41,225 nt of DNA from Verrucomicrobiota bacterium (GCA_027623095.1 JAQBVM010000016.1:1-41225); one strand, 5' to 3'; counted from the stretch's first letter, positions 1 through 9,821 are shown. A program made the numbers and translations. The notes: generated from the letters alone by a model not told the origin.

Positions 1-1231
1 AAGAAGCGATGCTGACCTCTGCATCAATGGCCAGCCCGCCTCCGGGAAGCCAGCGGACTCCCGAGGTGTCCGCGATGGTCAAGTCGAGCGGAGGACCCGC
101 CTCGGAGCGATCGCGAATTGTCGGTCCGCTCCCCTCCTCGAACGTGTAAAGAGCCACCAGGCCGTCCGGACGCAACATGTAAGTTTGAAAGTCCAAAGCC
201 GCCGATCGGGTTGCACCCTGATTGTCCGTAATCGTCACTCCGCCCTGATATGATCGATTGGGCTCGAGCCCCATGAACGTGACCTGCCGGTCCGTGGTGC
301 TGCCGGTGATTTGCAGGGCGCTGCTCCGGTCTTCGCCATTCAGGGTCAATTTGATTCCACTTGCGGCAATCGTGTTATTGCGGAGCGCCACCGCCCGAAA
401 ACGAATCCCTCCCGCCGCCGGGTGAAAATGGGTTCCCCGCGCAGGGCTCACCTCCAACACGTCCAGCTTGAGCGTCAACTGGTCATAAATCTGCGCGACT
501 TCCGCGGCTTTCAAGGCCCGGTTGTAAATCGCCACCCGGTGAATCTCTCCCAACCATTGCCGGCTGTTGTCCAGTTCCCCACCGAGACCAAGGCGGTAGG
601 TTGCATTCCAATTGGAAAATTCTCCCCCGACACTGAAGCGGATTTCCGACTCCACGCCATCGATGTAAAACGTGTCCGTTTCAAAGGCATCGCGGGTGAA
701 CACCACGTGCGTCAGCCGTGTCTGGGCCGTGCCGGCGAATGAATTGAATTGGGTGTTGTTGGCGGAGCCATTGTTGCCCGTCACCGGCGTTCGGACCCGC
801 ATGATCCAGAAATCCGTATCCTGGCCCATGGTAAAATCGCGGTTGGTGGGATTCGCCGAGAGACTGACCAAGCGGGCGGGACCGGCCTGGATCAGATTAG
901 CCGGTTTCACCCATGCCTCCACGGTCCATTCATTTGACTCCTGGCAGGCCTGGACGATTTTGGCCGCCGGGACCGGTGAAGCGATGATTGTCTGCCCATC
1001 GAAGGATACCCCGCCGTCCGGAAGCCAACTCACGGCGGCTGGATTGGCAATCACCAAATCCAGGGGCGTTCCCATACCGGACACGTCGCGGACGACATTC
1101 CCGCTTCCCTCCTTGAAGGTGTAAAGCGCCACTAACCCGTCCTGAGCCCGCGCGTCACTCGGTGTGACCGTGAAAAACGCCGAAAATGCCGCGAGCCTCA
1201 GGCGCGCCCGGAAGGAAGATAGGTAAAACAT
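1..1231 (-). CDS. Secreted LamG-module protein (3'-truncated by window edge)
   Basis: The reading frame is open from an ATG at 1231 to the left edge of the window, so only the first 410 codons are visible and the C-terminus is missing. An SD-like AGAGAGG lies about 5 nt upstream of the ATG, which supports this start. The N-terminus is a signal peptide: Arg-containing n-region, hydrophobic stretch around residues 13-22, and cleavage after ARA before QDGLVALY. A LamG/concanavalin-like module follows, with the motifs DGLVALYTFKEGSG, WTVEAWVKP and WLGEIHRVAIYNRAL. About 300 residues later a second copy begins (DGLVALYTFEEGSG, WLPGGGLAID) and runs off the edge. LamG folds usually bind glycans or other surface ligands. 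Such large exported proteins are common in Verrucomicrobia and Planctomycetes. Ligand and exact function are unknown. Confidence 0.85.
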   Translation of the reverse strand, partial: MFYLSSFRARLRLAAFSAFFTVTPSDARAQDGLVALYTFKEGSGNVVRDVSGMGTPLDLVIANPAAVSWLPDGGVSFDGQTIIASPVPAAKIVQACQESNEWTVEAWVKPANLIQAGPARLVSLSANPTNRDFTMGQDTDFWIMRVRTPVTGNNGSANNTQFNSFAGTAQTRLTHVVFTRDAFETDTFYIDGVESEIRFSVGGEFSNWNATYRLGLGGELDNSRQWLGEIHRVAIYNRALKAAEVAQIYDQLTLKLDVLEVSPARGTHFHPAAGGIRFRAVALRNNTIAASGIKLTLNGEDRSSALQITGSTTDRQVTFMGLEPNRSYQGGVTITDNQGATRSAALDFQTYMLRPDGLVALYTFEEGSGPTIRDRSEAGPPLDLTIADTSGVRWLPGGGLAIDAEVSIAS

Positions 1232-1545
1232 GGTATCCTCTCTGGTGGAATTGCTTTGGTTCCCAGGTTCTTAGCGAAATGTTTCGAGGCGTGCAATGGT
1301 AATTGGTATAGGGACTGCAGTTCTGTCGGCATCATCGCGGGGACAGGCGCAACGGAACGGCGCATCCTTCCCAGGCTTGGACCTTCGTAGAAGTTGAGAC
1401 TTCCGGTTTCTTCGTTTATGCGGACCGCGAACGGTCTCCGGCTCAGTGCCTTCACCTGAATCAACGGGATTTCCAGTTTGCACTTCGCCGCGAATTCAAC
1501 CTTGTCACGCTCAACAAAGGAACGGAACATGCACCCATCGGCTTT
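1232..1545. other. Divergent intergenic region between LamG gene and histidine kinase
   Basis: These 314 bases should hold the promoters of two divergent genes, but I could not pick out a convincing -35/-10 pair for either. The kinase reading frame stays open upstream of its ATG to a TAG at 1309, so a longer N-terminus from a non-ATG start is formally possible. A 110-codon minus-strand ORF (1530 to 1198) overlaps the LamG start codon and resembles nothing I know. I treat it as chance. Confidence 0.5.
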
Positions 1546-2457
1546 ATGCTACTGGACATCTGCAAAAGTTCATGGCTTCCAATGGAAGCCTCGCTGTCGA
1601 GTGGCAGTCTGATTCTCCCGATCGCTGTTGCTGGCCTGTGTCTCCTGGTCGGACTGTGGATAGGTTCCTTGATGCGAAAGCCGAATATTGGAAGGACGAC
1701 AGCCGGACGGGAGGATCTTTCCAACCTCAAGACGGAAAGTCTTGCCTTAATGGCGGGTGGCATGGCTCACGATTTTAACAACATACTAACTTCCGTTCTT
1801 GGCAATGCCACTTTGGCCCGCATGGAAACAGAACCGAACTCGGCATTGGACGTATGCCTGGCCGAAATCGAATCCGCATCATTGCAGGCGTCAGAGCTGT
1901 GCAGCCAAATGCTGATATATGCCGGCAAAGGAGACTTCAATGTCGAACCCTTGGATCTTGAAGGATTGGTAGCTGCGCTAAAACCGTCGCTTCAAGAACT
2001 CGTGCCACCGAACATCTCACTCCAGTTCGAAACGTTCGAAGGGGCACTCCACGTTGAGGCGGATACCGAACAGATTCGAAGACTGATCAAGAACCTTGTA
2101 ACAAACGCCTCGGAAGCGATCGGGAGTCAGTCCGGATTGGTTCGGATCAAAACGGGGCTGACGTCTTTGATTCCAGGCGGCGAAAAGACGGGCTTCATCG
2201 TGTCCCCCGCTAGATCGGGACTCTACGGCACTCTGGAAGTATCTGACACAGGCTGCGGAATGAAACCGGAACTGAGCAGCAAGATTTTCGACCCGTTCTT
2301 CACAACGAAACCCGCGAGGCGCGGTCTCGGATTGGCGGCGGTATTGGGAATCGTTCGCAGTCACGGCGGAGGCTTGAAACTGGTGAGTGAACCACAAAAG
2401 GGAACTACATTCACAGTGCTTTTGCCTGGAACGGACCCGTCAGATCCCGAAACGTGA
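1546..2457 (+). CDS. Membrane-anchored sensor histidine kinase, orphan
   Basis: The 303-aa product has one N-terminal transmembrane segment (about residues 20-43) followed directly by a kinase core. The H-box is GGMAHDFNNIL, with the phospho-acceptor His at residue 75. The N-box is KNLVTNASEAI (about 182-192), the G1 box VSDTGCGM, the F-box FDPFFTTKPARRG and the G2 box GLGLAAVLGIVRSHGGG. This HDFNN type of core is typical of hybrid or NtrB-like kinases, which usually also carry PAS or receiver domains; neither is present. No response regulator lies nearby, so the partner is unknown. The start is uncertain: ATG 1546 lacks a clear SD, ATG 1582 would still keep the membrane segment, and the frame is open further upstream. 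Confidence 0.88.
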   Translation: MLLDICKSSWLPMEASLSSGSLILPIAVAGLCLLVGLWIGSLMRKPNIGRTTAGREDLSNLKTESLALMAGGMAHDFNNILTSVLGNATLARMETEPNSALDVCLAEIESASLQASELCSQMLIYAGKGDFNVEPLDLEGLVAALKPSLQELVPPNISLQFETFEGALHVEADTEQIRRLIKNLVTNASEAIGSQSGLVRIKTGLTSLIPGGEKTGFIVSPARSGLYGTLEVSDTGCGMKPELSSKIFDPFFTTKPARRGLGLAAVLGIVRSHGGGLKLVSEPQKGTTFTVLLPGTDPSDPET

Positions 2458-2476
2458 ACCATCATTTTCAGCCGAA

Positions 2477-2498
2477 CCGGTCTCGCCAAAGGGACCGG
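2477..2498. terminator. Weak stem-loop between convergent genes
   Basis: CCGGTC (2477-2482) and GACCGG (2493-2498) form a perfect 6-bp stem with a 10-nt loop in the 109-bp spacer between the convergent kinase and AsmA-like genes. The position suits a shared terminator, but neither side has a proper T-tract. Confidence 0.25.
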
Positions 2499-2566
2499 AA
2501 ATTCTAGGATAGAGGCGAAGACCTCGCACCGGATATCTCAGAGACACAGGGATCCGCAGAAACGCA

Positions 2567-5500
2567 TCAAGGATCCTCTCTTAATTCTGTCTTCGGGTTC
2601 TTTGTTTCACCTTCTTCCTCATTACCGTTTCTCGATGGGACGGACGAAGGTGCGTTTCTTCGATTTGGCAGCGGCGTTATTGCCGGTGAAGCTTGGGGCG
2701 GCGACAAAAGCTCCTTCACTGTTCTTAACGGCTGGAACGGCCATAGCAGAAACTTCGTGGAAAAATGAGGCAGTGTCTTCGGGTTGTTCAATGTTCCGGT
2801 CACGCGGAATTCAAAGATCTTGGTGAGCGGCCAGAAGGCCATGCTGACCATTCTTCCAACAGCCCACATATCGCGAAAAATCTCCGCCTGCATAAACGCA
2901 TCCACCGCTCCGTCGAAATCTACCGTACCGCGGTACCGGAGCCGCATTGCGGGCGACTGCACTTCGAAATCGCCGGACTGAACAACGCTTTTCTCAATCC
3001 GAAAGGTTCCCGATGCAGCACTCGCCCGAGTGCTGACGACGGGGACTAACTTATTGAAGTAAGGCGAAAACACCCCCACGATTGGTATGTCCCAAAGGAA
3101 TCCGTCCCTTACATAAACATCCGCGAAACCGTTCCAGCTTTGCCAGTCATCGGAATTCGCCGAGGTCACTGCCAGGTTTCCGCTAAATGTGCCTTCCAGC
3201 GTGCTGTTGGTCGCTGTCAGATCACTCATCAGCCATCGGAGATTTGAGCCGGCTGCCGTTCCACGAAACTGAAAGTCGGCCCCGTCTCGAACAGAAAAAT
3301 CGAAAGCCCCATCCCATTGGAGCAGCCCGTCGTAGAAACCAGCGTTGAGATTCGAGACCGAGAGCGACTGCCCCCGCCAATACATGTCCGCCGCATAGTC
3401 CGAAAGATTTAGCTTCCAGTAACGAAACGCACTCCCAGTGATTCTGAATGTCACATCCGCGACTCGGTCTGGTCCTACGGGCAACCGACCGTTTGCGACC
3501 ACCGTGGGAGGAGTTGGGAATTGGTACGGCTGGAGCAACTCATGCACATGAGAGCCGATCGAACGCGTCACGAGGTCTGCCTCCATTGTGCTGACGGCGT
3601 TTTTGACATTGATGGACTTCCCATCCGGATTGAGCAGAACTTCATCCGCGGTGATCGTGCCATCCGTGCGGATAATCGACAGATTGCTGACGGTAAGAAG
3701 CGAGTCGTCGAGGGAGACCGAAGCCGATAACCGCTCGCATGCTTCGCCTCGAAAGGAGAAGTTCGAAGCGGCAACGCGCGCCCTCGCACTCGAGCGTCCC
3801 GGCACTCGCAACAGACCGCTTCCCTCGCCATCGACGATCAACGGTTCTGAAAACTCAAAAAGTTCCAACACCTTCAAACCGGGTTTGTCGAGAATCGGAC
3901 CAAAACTTTTTGGGTGGAGCCGGCCACCCAGTGACCAAGAGAATTCTCCCGTATTCGAGTTCATCTGATACCCGATCTTCGCCTCACTCCCCCCACCAGC
4001 CCAATGCAAATTCGGAAGACTCCAGACCGAATTCGTATAGAAAACTTCAGAGCCGGCTTGGGAAAACGGAATTCCGCGAAAGGATCCCCTGTTCATCGAA
4101 ACCTCCCCGTTGAAAGTCAAGCTTGGCAAGATCGAGCCGAGTCCGAACGGTTCCAAGTCTTCGTTCGCCGGAATCGCAAACCGAGCTCTGGCAATCACGA
4201 CGGGCGGGGTCTCCCAGGCAAGTTGCTGGAGCGAATCACGCGCACCGATGGGCAAAAGATCCGAGATGCGGTGAACGTCAATGCGAGATTCGAATTCTAG
4301 GGCGACCTCACGGCTGAGTGTGTCAATTGTCACGCTTGCTCTGAAAAGACATTCGGTCGCCTCGAAGTGAGCAAGGTCGGTTGTCAGCTCTGGACCGTAC
4401 CATCCGCCGGACCAATCAACATTTCCAAGGTCTAGGTCGCCCGCCCGCGCGTGCGAGATCTTCCCCGCCCAGGTGAATCGCGTCGAATTCAAAGCTCTCC
4501 GGAACATTTGATCCGCCGCAATCTCGCTATTCCCTCGTGAATCCGCGGGCCAAGAGACCCGGCCTGACAATTCTACCCCATCTGATTGGACGGGACCGGA
4601 AACCATTTGAGCTGCCACCCAATGCCAGTCGCCGGTTACTGCGGGTCCGTTCGTTCGGGAGTGAAACAATTCGGCATCCAGCCGGCCTTTTCTCGCGCCA
4701 AACCAGCCGGCATCGATTGTCTCCACATCCAGCGATAGATGAGTTGCAGCTTTGGAGTCGGCGCTGCTTGAGCGTGAAGTCGTGCCTGACGCATGAGCGG
4801 CCTCCGCGCTTCCGTTCTCCCAGGAAGCCTTTGTGACATCGAGCACCCAATCAATTCGATTCAGCAAAATCGGGGTTATGCTGCCGCTCGCGTTTGCCTG
4901 GAATGTCAATTCATGAAGGCGCGCGAATTTGGACACAAGCGCGCCGCACCGAAGATTGGCACTAAGTTCCGCAACTTCTGGATCGCCCGCCTTGGGTGAA
5001 ACGCGAACATCTCCTTGGACATCAGTCAGACTCCCCCAACTGGCGTTGACGACCGGAAATCGCAATTTTACAGTCGCCTCGGAGCGCGCCGCATTTAAGA
5101 TATCCTCGCGGAATTTCACGGTCAGCAGGGAAGTATCTGCAAATTCACAGTCCCTCACCCAATCAATCCAATCGCGGAACCGCCGCTCTAATTCCACGGC
5201 CGTCCCTATCCCCGATTCCGTTCTGCCCGGCATTCCGATGGCGCTTGCATGATCAATCAATCCAGAAGCTTGAACCTGAATGTTGAAGAGAGTACCGCGA
5301 AAGTCCGCCATCTCCCAGCGGTCCTCGGGCAAGAATCGAATCTTCAACTCGATGTCTCGAATCGAGGCGTCGGTCGAGCCCTTGCCCCGGTCCAGAAACG
5401 GGAGTTCGATCGCGCCATTCCCAAACGAGAATTCTTCGGGTGCAAGTTTAAACCGAAATAGAGAACTCCACGCCACGCGGACTACTCCTTCCTGCAATTG

Positions 5501-5785
5501 GGCGTTAATTGGATTTCCATCCGAACTCGATCGAAATCGAATGTTGTCCGCGGCGAAGGTTCGAAAACCGCGAAATCGGACAAGTCCCAATTGTATGTCT
5601 AATCCTCGCTTCCGGAGCGCACTCTCAAGGCGAGTGGTCAATGATTCGGGAAGACCGGCTTGATTGAGGTAAAGACACACGCCGCTGATGGCCAGGAACA
5701 GGAGCAACAACAAAACTCGAATCCAGCGAAGACAGCGCCGCAGCCGGCTCCCAAAGCAATTCTTCGGAATCTCGCGCGGTTTCAT
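2567..5785 (-). CDS. AsmA-like (AsmA/TamB/YhdP-type) envelope protein
   Basis: The 1072-aa protein has a basic cytoplasmic N-terminus and one transmembrane helix (about residues 22-40), then a very long beta-rich region with short hydrophobic/polar alternation. The segment after the anchor (ESALRKRGLDIQLGLVRF) is typical of AsmA-family N-termini. The C-terminal third (phrases such as LEGTFSGNLAVTS and FRVTGTLNNP) matches AsmA-like C-terminal repeats. Known family members form long hydrophobic grooves between inner and outer membrane and move or organise lipids. A hydrophilic Pro/Asn/Glu-rich tail of about 35 residues closes the protein. Its ATG overlaps the stop of the upstream DUF4340 gene by 4 nt, making it the last gene of the ABC/GldG operon. 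The family call is from overall pattern. Confidence 0.72.
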   Translation of the reverse strand: MKPREIPKNCFGSRLRRCLRWIRVLLLLLFLAISGVCLYLNQAGLPESLTTRLESALRKRGLDIQLGLVRFRGFRTFAADNIRFRSSSDGNPINAQLQEGVVRVAWSSLFRFKLAPEEFSFGNGAIELPFLDRGKGSTDASIRDIELKIRFLPEDRWEMADFRGTLFNIQVQASGLIDHASAIGMPGRTESGIGTAVELERRFRDWIDWVRDCEFADTSLLTVKFREDILNAARSEATVKLRFPVVNASWGSLTDVQGDVRVSPKAGDPEVAELSANLRCGALVSKFARLHELTFQANASGSITPILLNRIDWVLDVTKASWENGSAEAAHASGTTSRSSSADSKAATHLSLDVETIDAGWFGARKGRLDAELFHSRTNGPAVTGDWHWVAAQMVSGPVQSDGVELSGRVSWPADSRGNSEIAADQMFRRALNSTRFTWAGKISHARAGDLDLGNVDWSGGWYGPELTTDLAHFEATECLFRASVTIDTLSREVALEFESRIDVHRISDLLPIGARDSLQQLAWETPPVVIARARFAIPANEDLEPFGLGSILPSLTFNGEVSMNRGSFRGIPFSQAGSEVFYTNSVWSLPNLHWAGGGSEAKIGYQMNSNTGEFSWSLGGRLHPKSFGPILDKPGLKVLELFEFSEPLIVDGEGSGLLRVPGRSSARARVAASNFSFRGEACERLSASVSLDDSLLTVSNLSIIRTDGTITADEVLLNPDGKSINVKNAVSTMEADLVTRSIGSHVHELLQPYQFPTPPTVVANGRLPVGPDRVADVTFRITGSAFRYWKLNLSDYAADMYWRGQSLSVSNLNAGFYDGLLQWDGAFDFSVRDGADFQFRGTAAGSNLRWLMSDLTATNSTLEGTFSGNLAVTSANSDDWQSWNGFADVYVRDGFLWDIPIVGVFSPYFNKLVPVVSTRASAASGTFRIEKSVVQSGDFEVQSPAMRLRYRGTVDFDGAVDAFMQAEIFRDMWAVGRMVSMAFWPLTKIFEFRVTGTLNNPKTLPHFSTKFLLWPFQPLRTVKELLSPPQASPAITPLPNRRNAPSSVPSRNGNEEEGETKNPKTELREDP

Positions 5786-7581
5786 TCTCGCGTTTGTGTG
5801 GAATCCACCTTAAAGTCTCGTTTCACGAACGCGAACACTTCGGCTGGAACCACGAAAATCACTGGCTCGTTTTCCTCGAGAACAACAGACGCATACGCCC
5901 GTCTGTCGGACAACCTCAGAATGCGGGTTTCTTGCTGGTTCGCCAACTCCAATGTGATCTTGAAGGAATCCCGGCCAAAGCCATACAACGGCAGCCGTTC
6001 CTCTCCTTTTGTCGTCCACGAGGTTGCGCGAATGCTTGCGAGTCGATGCAGAGTTTCTTCCATTCGCGCGTTCGCTATCACGTCCGCAGTCCACTCACCT
6101 TGCGGGCCTCTTGAGATCCTGTTAGTTTTTCCCAGTTCCTCAATCGCAATCCGGATGACATCGCCGGATTCGAAATCCCAGACTTTACGATCGCGCATTT
6201 CGTACGGAGCCAACGGCAAGCGCAACGTGTCTCCATACGGCACCGAATAGACGGCGACCTCATCGCTTCTGCGCGCAAAGACAGTATCCAAACGGCTTGC
6301 ATCAATTTGGTTGGTGCTGAACTCGATCCGAACCATATGGGGCTTTGCGCCAGCGACGCCGGAACCCGAACGCAGGGAAAACGTGTACTGCCGATCCGCC
6401 GGATCCAAGCCGTAATCGGAGAAGTCCGCCACAACATCCTTCTCAAATCCAACAATTCTGAGCCTTGTTACAGTGTCAAAAAGTCGATGGACGGCATCCT
6501 GATCTGCCAAGGCGCTGAACGGTTCCACAATCCGCCAAAAATCGTCGATGCCGCGTTCCAATACAAACTGGCCGCGAGTTCGTATCTCGATTCGCTCCAC
6601 CGATCTTGGAGCGATGGATAGCAGTCTGTGATCCAAATACAGCGTGTGCGGTTCGCGCAGGGCTTCGGCGAGTTCGGCATCGAGAAGCACGACATTGGTT
6701 CGACCGAAAAGTCTCGCATACGCCAACGCGGGAGCACCTTCGGGATTTCCGCCAAACTGGGCCATGAATACGCGGTTCCCGCCTTTCGAGAGAACTAGGT
6801 CCAAGTTTTGTGGCTGTAACCCGAACGATCCCAAGTCGGGGTCGGGATCGTCGGTCACAAAATGATTCACACGCGCGGCTCTAAGCAACTGAAGGAGATT
6901 GTTTACCTCGGCAAAATCCGCGCGTGCCGGCAATGGCTTGATCATCTGCCAAAGCTGACTCGCCGAATTTACCTCTAGCTCCAGCACACTGCCTCCGTTC
7001 GTCACCGTAAGCCGGTCGAACGAGATCGAATCGCCGAAAAGTAACATCGGATTTCGCCATTGCGCCGCGGATTCTGGCAGGTGATCAAGGATCGAATCAT
7101 CAACGACATCGATTCCTGTTTCATCATTCCGGCGCACATAGATTTCGCCCTCCAAAAAAGTCCCGGCACCCACCAGAAGTTTGAGTTGATTTGTCCCCAA
7201 TCCGAGTTGAATCGTGGCGCGAGGCGGATCCAATCCGAAGGCGGAGAGGCCAGTCTCTTGCGCGGCCACGTCATCAGGCGTCATAGAACTCCGAAGTTCG
7301 ATTCGACCTATCGATTCGAGAAACTCTTCAATTCGATTTTGTTGCGCCGGGTAGGAGGGCGTCAGCAATTGCCACCGGTCATTCGATCGCGTTGCGCGCA
7401 GAACGAGATTGCTGGCATGGAGATCGATGTCCGTTACCGTCGAAGCGTCGAAATTCTGAAACAGACCTTCATTACGAACGAGCCGATCCACCACTGAAGA
7501 GGGGCGACGCTCGAAGAGCAAAATGCACGCAAGAAGGACAAGCGCAAGCGCTGCAAGGAATCCAGTGTTTCTAAAGTTCAT
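5782..7581 (-). CDS. DUF4340 domain-containing membrane protein
   Basis: A 599-aa product results if translation starts at ATG 7581 (MNFRNTGFLAALALVLL). An upstream in-frame start at 7650 would lie inside the preceding gene and only add a non-conserved stretch. The N-terminus carries one transmembrane helix (about residues 6-22). The rest is a periplasmic repeat-rich domain with DUF4340 hallmarks: early WQLLTPSYPAQQNRIEEFL, then GLDPPRATIQLGLG and further copies of the same fold (FGLQPQNLDLVLSKGG, YGLDPADRQYTFSLRSG). DUF4340 genes commonly follow GldG-like ABC auxiliary genes, as here (10-nt gap upstream, 4-nt overlap downstream). It is probably the periplasmic partner of the ABC complex. No enzymatic role is known to me. 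Confidence 0.88.
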   Translation of the reverse strand: MNFRNTGFLAALALVLLACILLFERRPSSVVDRLVRNEGLFQNFDASTVTDIDLHASNLVLRATRSNDRWQLLTPSYPAQQNRIEEFLESIGRIELRSSMTPDDVAAQETGLSAFGLDPPRATIQLGLGTNQLKLLVGAGTFLEGEIYVRRNDETGIDVVDDSILDHLPESAAQWRNPMLLFGDSISFDRLTVTNGGSVLELEVNSASQLWQMIKPLPARADFAEVNNLLQLLRAARVNHFVTDDPDPDLGSFGLQPQNLDLVLSKGGNRVFMAQFGGNPEGAPALAYARLFGRTNVVLLDAELAEALREPHTLYLDHRLLSIAPRSVERIEIRTRGQFVLERGIDDFWRIVEPFSALADQDAVHRLFDTVTRLRIVGFEKDVVADFSDYGLDPADRQYTFSLRSGSGVAGAKPHMVRIEFSTNQIDASRLDTVFARRSDEVAVYSVPYGDTLRLPLAPYEMRDRKVWDFESGDVIRIAIEELGKTNRISRGPQGEWTADVIANARMEETLHRLASIRATSWTTKGEERLPLYGFGRDSFKITLELANQQETRILRLSDRRAYASVVLEENEPVIFVVPAEVFAFVKRDFKVDSTQTRE

Positions 7582-7591
7582 GTGCTGATTC

Positions 7592-9064
7592 TCAAAAGCG
7601 GCGGCGATACCAAACCAGGCATCCCACAAAGAACACTCCGCCGGGGACAACCCCCATGAACAGCCACCGCATGGTCCGCATCTCGGTCTGGGTCATTGTG
7701 ATGCTAAACTCCTTAATCGCGCGGGGGCCTATTCCGGCCAAAAGAACGTCGCGCCGCAATAGCCAATTGACCGCGAGGCGTCCGAAATCGCGATTCGCCA
7801 ATTTATCGATCGCTACGTTTGCGAGGAAAAGAGATTCTCCCACCGCGACGATCCGAGTGGAATCGAGATCGGAATCCGCCGGATTGACAACCTTCTTTTC
7901 CACCGCGACCGCCACTGAAATAGCGCCCGCACGTTCCGTGTTTCCGTCTTTCGCGATAGCGATCCCTTCCGGGCCTGTGAATGCCAGGGGGGACGCTTTC
8001 GGAGCCTCTCCTTCGTGATTCGTCGTCCCGGCCGGTTCGACGGATCTCGGGGTGGCCATGAATAGCCTGGAGCGATGCAAAGGTTGAACGATCGAGTGAT
8101 TCCCGAACTTCTCGATCACCAGAGCGTCGCCGCTGTCTAAATTACCTTGCGCACGATCGACCACAGAGTTCGCTCCAACCTTCACATCCCATTTTTCGAG
8201 CAGTTTCTCCAGTCCAGTTGGCGGTCGCAAAACGCTATCGTAGCTGAACAAAGCGAGCAATCTCCCCCCTCGATTCAAATAGTCCTCAATTTTCCGGATT
8301 TCCCCTAAAGCGATTGGAGAACTTGGATTTGCAACAGCCAACAACCGGCAATCGTCCGGAATGGCGTTTGTCAATAGGGAGAGCGTCTTGATGGTAACCC
8401 CGCTTTCCGCCAACGATTCGGCGAAACGTGAATATCCCGTTTGGTCCTCCGTATTTTCCGGATCGCGTTCGCCATGTCCTTCAAGGAAATAGATATTGAC
8501 CGAGCGCGGGTCGATCAAACCGTACAACGCGGACGCGAAGAGCTGTTCTCCTTTGAAACCGACGCGTTTGATCTCGCGCTTCGACATCAGCTCGGAATAG
8601 TCGTACTCCGAAAGATCACGAGCATAAACGGTGCGCGTTTCTCCGTTTCCACGGAAAATAACGCGGTCTCCCGTGTCGTCAGGCATCAAGTTGAATTCCG
8701 CGCGCAATTTCTCAGCCCGCGCGGGAAAACGGATGTAGTCCACAAATTCGATTTCTAACTGCGGGCACCGATTCTTCATTTGGTCAATCAGCGTGTTCAC
8801 CGAACTAAATATTCTGCTGCTGTGATCGAAAAACACGATCACGTCCACGCGGTTGGTCAGCGCACCTAGAACTCGGAGTGTCAGCGGACCAAGGTGCGAT
8901 CGGCCCTCAGCAGTGACATCCCATATTCGGAAATGGCGCGCCGCCAGATAATTCGCCATGGCAACGATGGACGCCACGGAGAGTACGGACAAAAACACAC
9001 TCAGCCCGATCCGCCATCGCTGGCCCCGTGAAAAACTCGGCTGGGAATGATGGTTCGTATCCAT
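7592..9064 (-). CDS. GldG-like ABC transporter auxiliary protein
   Basis: The 490-aa product starts at ATG 9064, chosen because a strong SD (GGAGGT at 9076-9071) lies 6 nt upstream; a longer frame to 9094 would run into the permease gene. It has an N-terminal transmembrane helix (about residues 15-40) and a C-terminal one ending in a short basic tail, with a large extracytoplasmic domain between. The motifs DVTAEGRSHLGPLTLRVL, VDVIVFFDHSS, IDPRSVNIYFLEGHGERD and LNRGGRLLALFSYD are typical of the GldG/ABC-type auxiliary family. In Bacteroidetes, GldF-GldG pair with the GldA ATPase and are linked to gliding motility. In other phyla the same trio occurs without proven gliding. Confidence 0.88.
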   Translation of the reverse strand: MDTNHHSQPSFSRGQRWRIGLSVFLSVLSVASIVAMANYLAARHFRIWDVTAEGRSHLGPLTLRVLGALTNRVDVIVFFDHSSRIFSSVNTLIDQMKNRCPQLEIEFVDYIRFPARAEKLRAEFNLMPDDTGDRVIFRGNGETRTVYARDLSEYDYSELMSKREIKRVGFKGEQLFASALYGLIDPRSVNIYFLEGHGERDPENTEDQTGYSRFAESLAESGVTIKTLSLLTNAIPDDCRLLAVANPSSPIALGEIRKIEDYLNRGGRLLALFSYDSVLRPPTGLEKLLEKWDVKVGANSVVDRAQGNLDSGDALVIEKFGNHSIVQPLHRSRLFMATPRSVEPAGTTNHEGEAPKASPLAFTGPEGIAIAKDGNTERAGAISVAVAVEKKVVNPADSDLDSTRIVAVGESLFLANVAIDKLANRDFGRLAVNWLLRRDVLLAGIGPRAIKEFSITMTQTEMRTMRWLFMGVVPGGVFFVGCLVWYRRRF

Positions 9065-9068
9065 TTCT

Positions 9069-9821
9069 TTACCTCCACCGCCGAATCTCAACAATCTTAG
9101 TGGTCAGAAACAAAAAGAAAACCGTCAGACTCGAGTAGAGCACAAGGTACCGCGTGTCCACGATGCCGCGCGCAAAATCCTCCATATGTTCCGTCATCGA
9201 GAAGTACTGCAACACTCGCGCGGTCCAGCCCTTGGATGGCGTCTCACCCAATGAACGCAAGCTCAGCAGCAGCAAGCCCATCACCAAACCGTAGCTGACA
9301 ATCGCGGCGACCATCGGACTGCGCGCCAGCGAGGAGGCGAAGCATCCGATGGAAATGAAAAGGGATCCGATCAAAGACAGCCCAAGAAACGTAGTCGCCA
9401 TTGTGCGCCAAGTCAGGATTGTCATATCGTTTGAGTATTGCCCGACAACAGCCAAATATCCGGCAAAAGGCACCCACGCGATCAGATAAAGGATTTGAGA
9501 TCCCGTAAATTTCGCCATTACAACCTGCCAGTCCTTGACCGGTGCGGTCATCAACGACTCGTACGTGCCGGAACTTTTTTCAAACGCGAATGAGCGCATT
9601 GTCATCACTGGAGTAGTCAGCACAAGAATCAGCCAAAAATAGACGGTCACAAAGAATTGCTCTGTGATCGGCGCGTCCGTCGGTTCCACGTTCAGCTTGT
9701 GCAGAATTTCAGAGAAACTCAGGCCCAACAAAAACAGGACCATCGAGATGACAAGATAACCTGTCATCGAGGCGAAGTAGGCGCTCAATTCACGAGCGAC
9801 CAAAGTGAAATACGCGCGCAT
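9069..9821 (-). CDS. ABC-2 type transporter permease (GldF-like)
   Basis: The 250-aa product starts at ATG 9821 (MRAYFTLVARELSAYFASMT). GGAGGA lies 6 nt upstream, and the TGATG junction overlaps the stop of the ATPase gene by one base. An in-frame extension to 9911 overlaps the ATPase gene and is rejected. Six hydrophobic segments are visible, including GYLVISMVLFLLGLSF and FFVTVYFWLILVLTTPVMT. The conserved loop FAFEKSSGTYESLMTAPV, just after the second helix, is characteristic of ABC-2/GldF permeases. The product should form the membrane channel of the complex together with the preceding ATPase and the following GldG-like protein. Confidence 0.92.
   Translation of the reverse strand: MRAYFTLVARELSAYFASMTGYLVISMVLFLLGLSFSEILHKLNVEPTDAPITEQFFVTVYFWLILVLTTPVMTMRSFAFEKSSGTYESLMTAPVKDWQVVMAKFTGSQILYLIAWVPFAGYLAVVGQYSNDMTILTWRTMATTFLGLSLIGSLFISIGCFASSLARSPMVAAIVSYGLVMGLLLLSLRSLGETPSKGWTARVLQYFSMTEHMEDFARGIVDTRYLVLYSSLTVFFLFLTTKIVEIRRWR
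9071..9076 (-). promoter_or_regulatory. Ribosome binding site deciding the GldG-like start
   Basis: GGAGGT on the minus strand sits 6 nt before ATG 9064 and overlaps the end of the permease gene, so translation of the two is probably coupled. It rules against the longer start at 9094. Confidence 0.7.

Noticed and set aside
1198..1530. 110-codon minus-strand frame upstream of the LamG gene
   Set aside because: It overlaps the well-supported LamG start and SD, and resembles no family.
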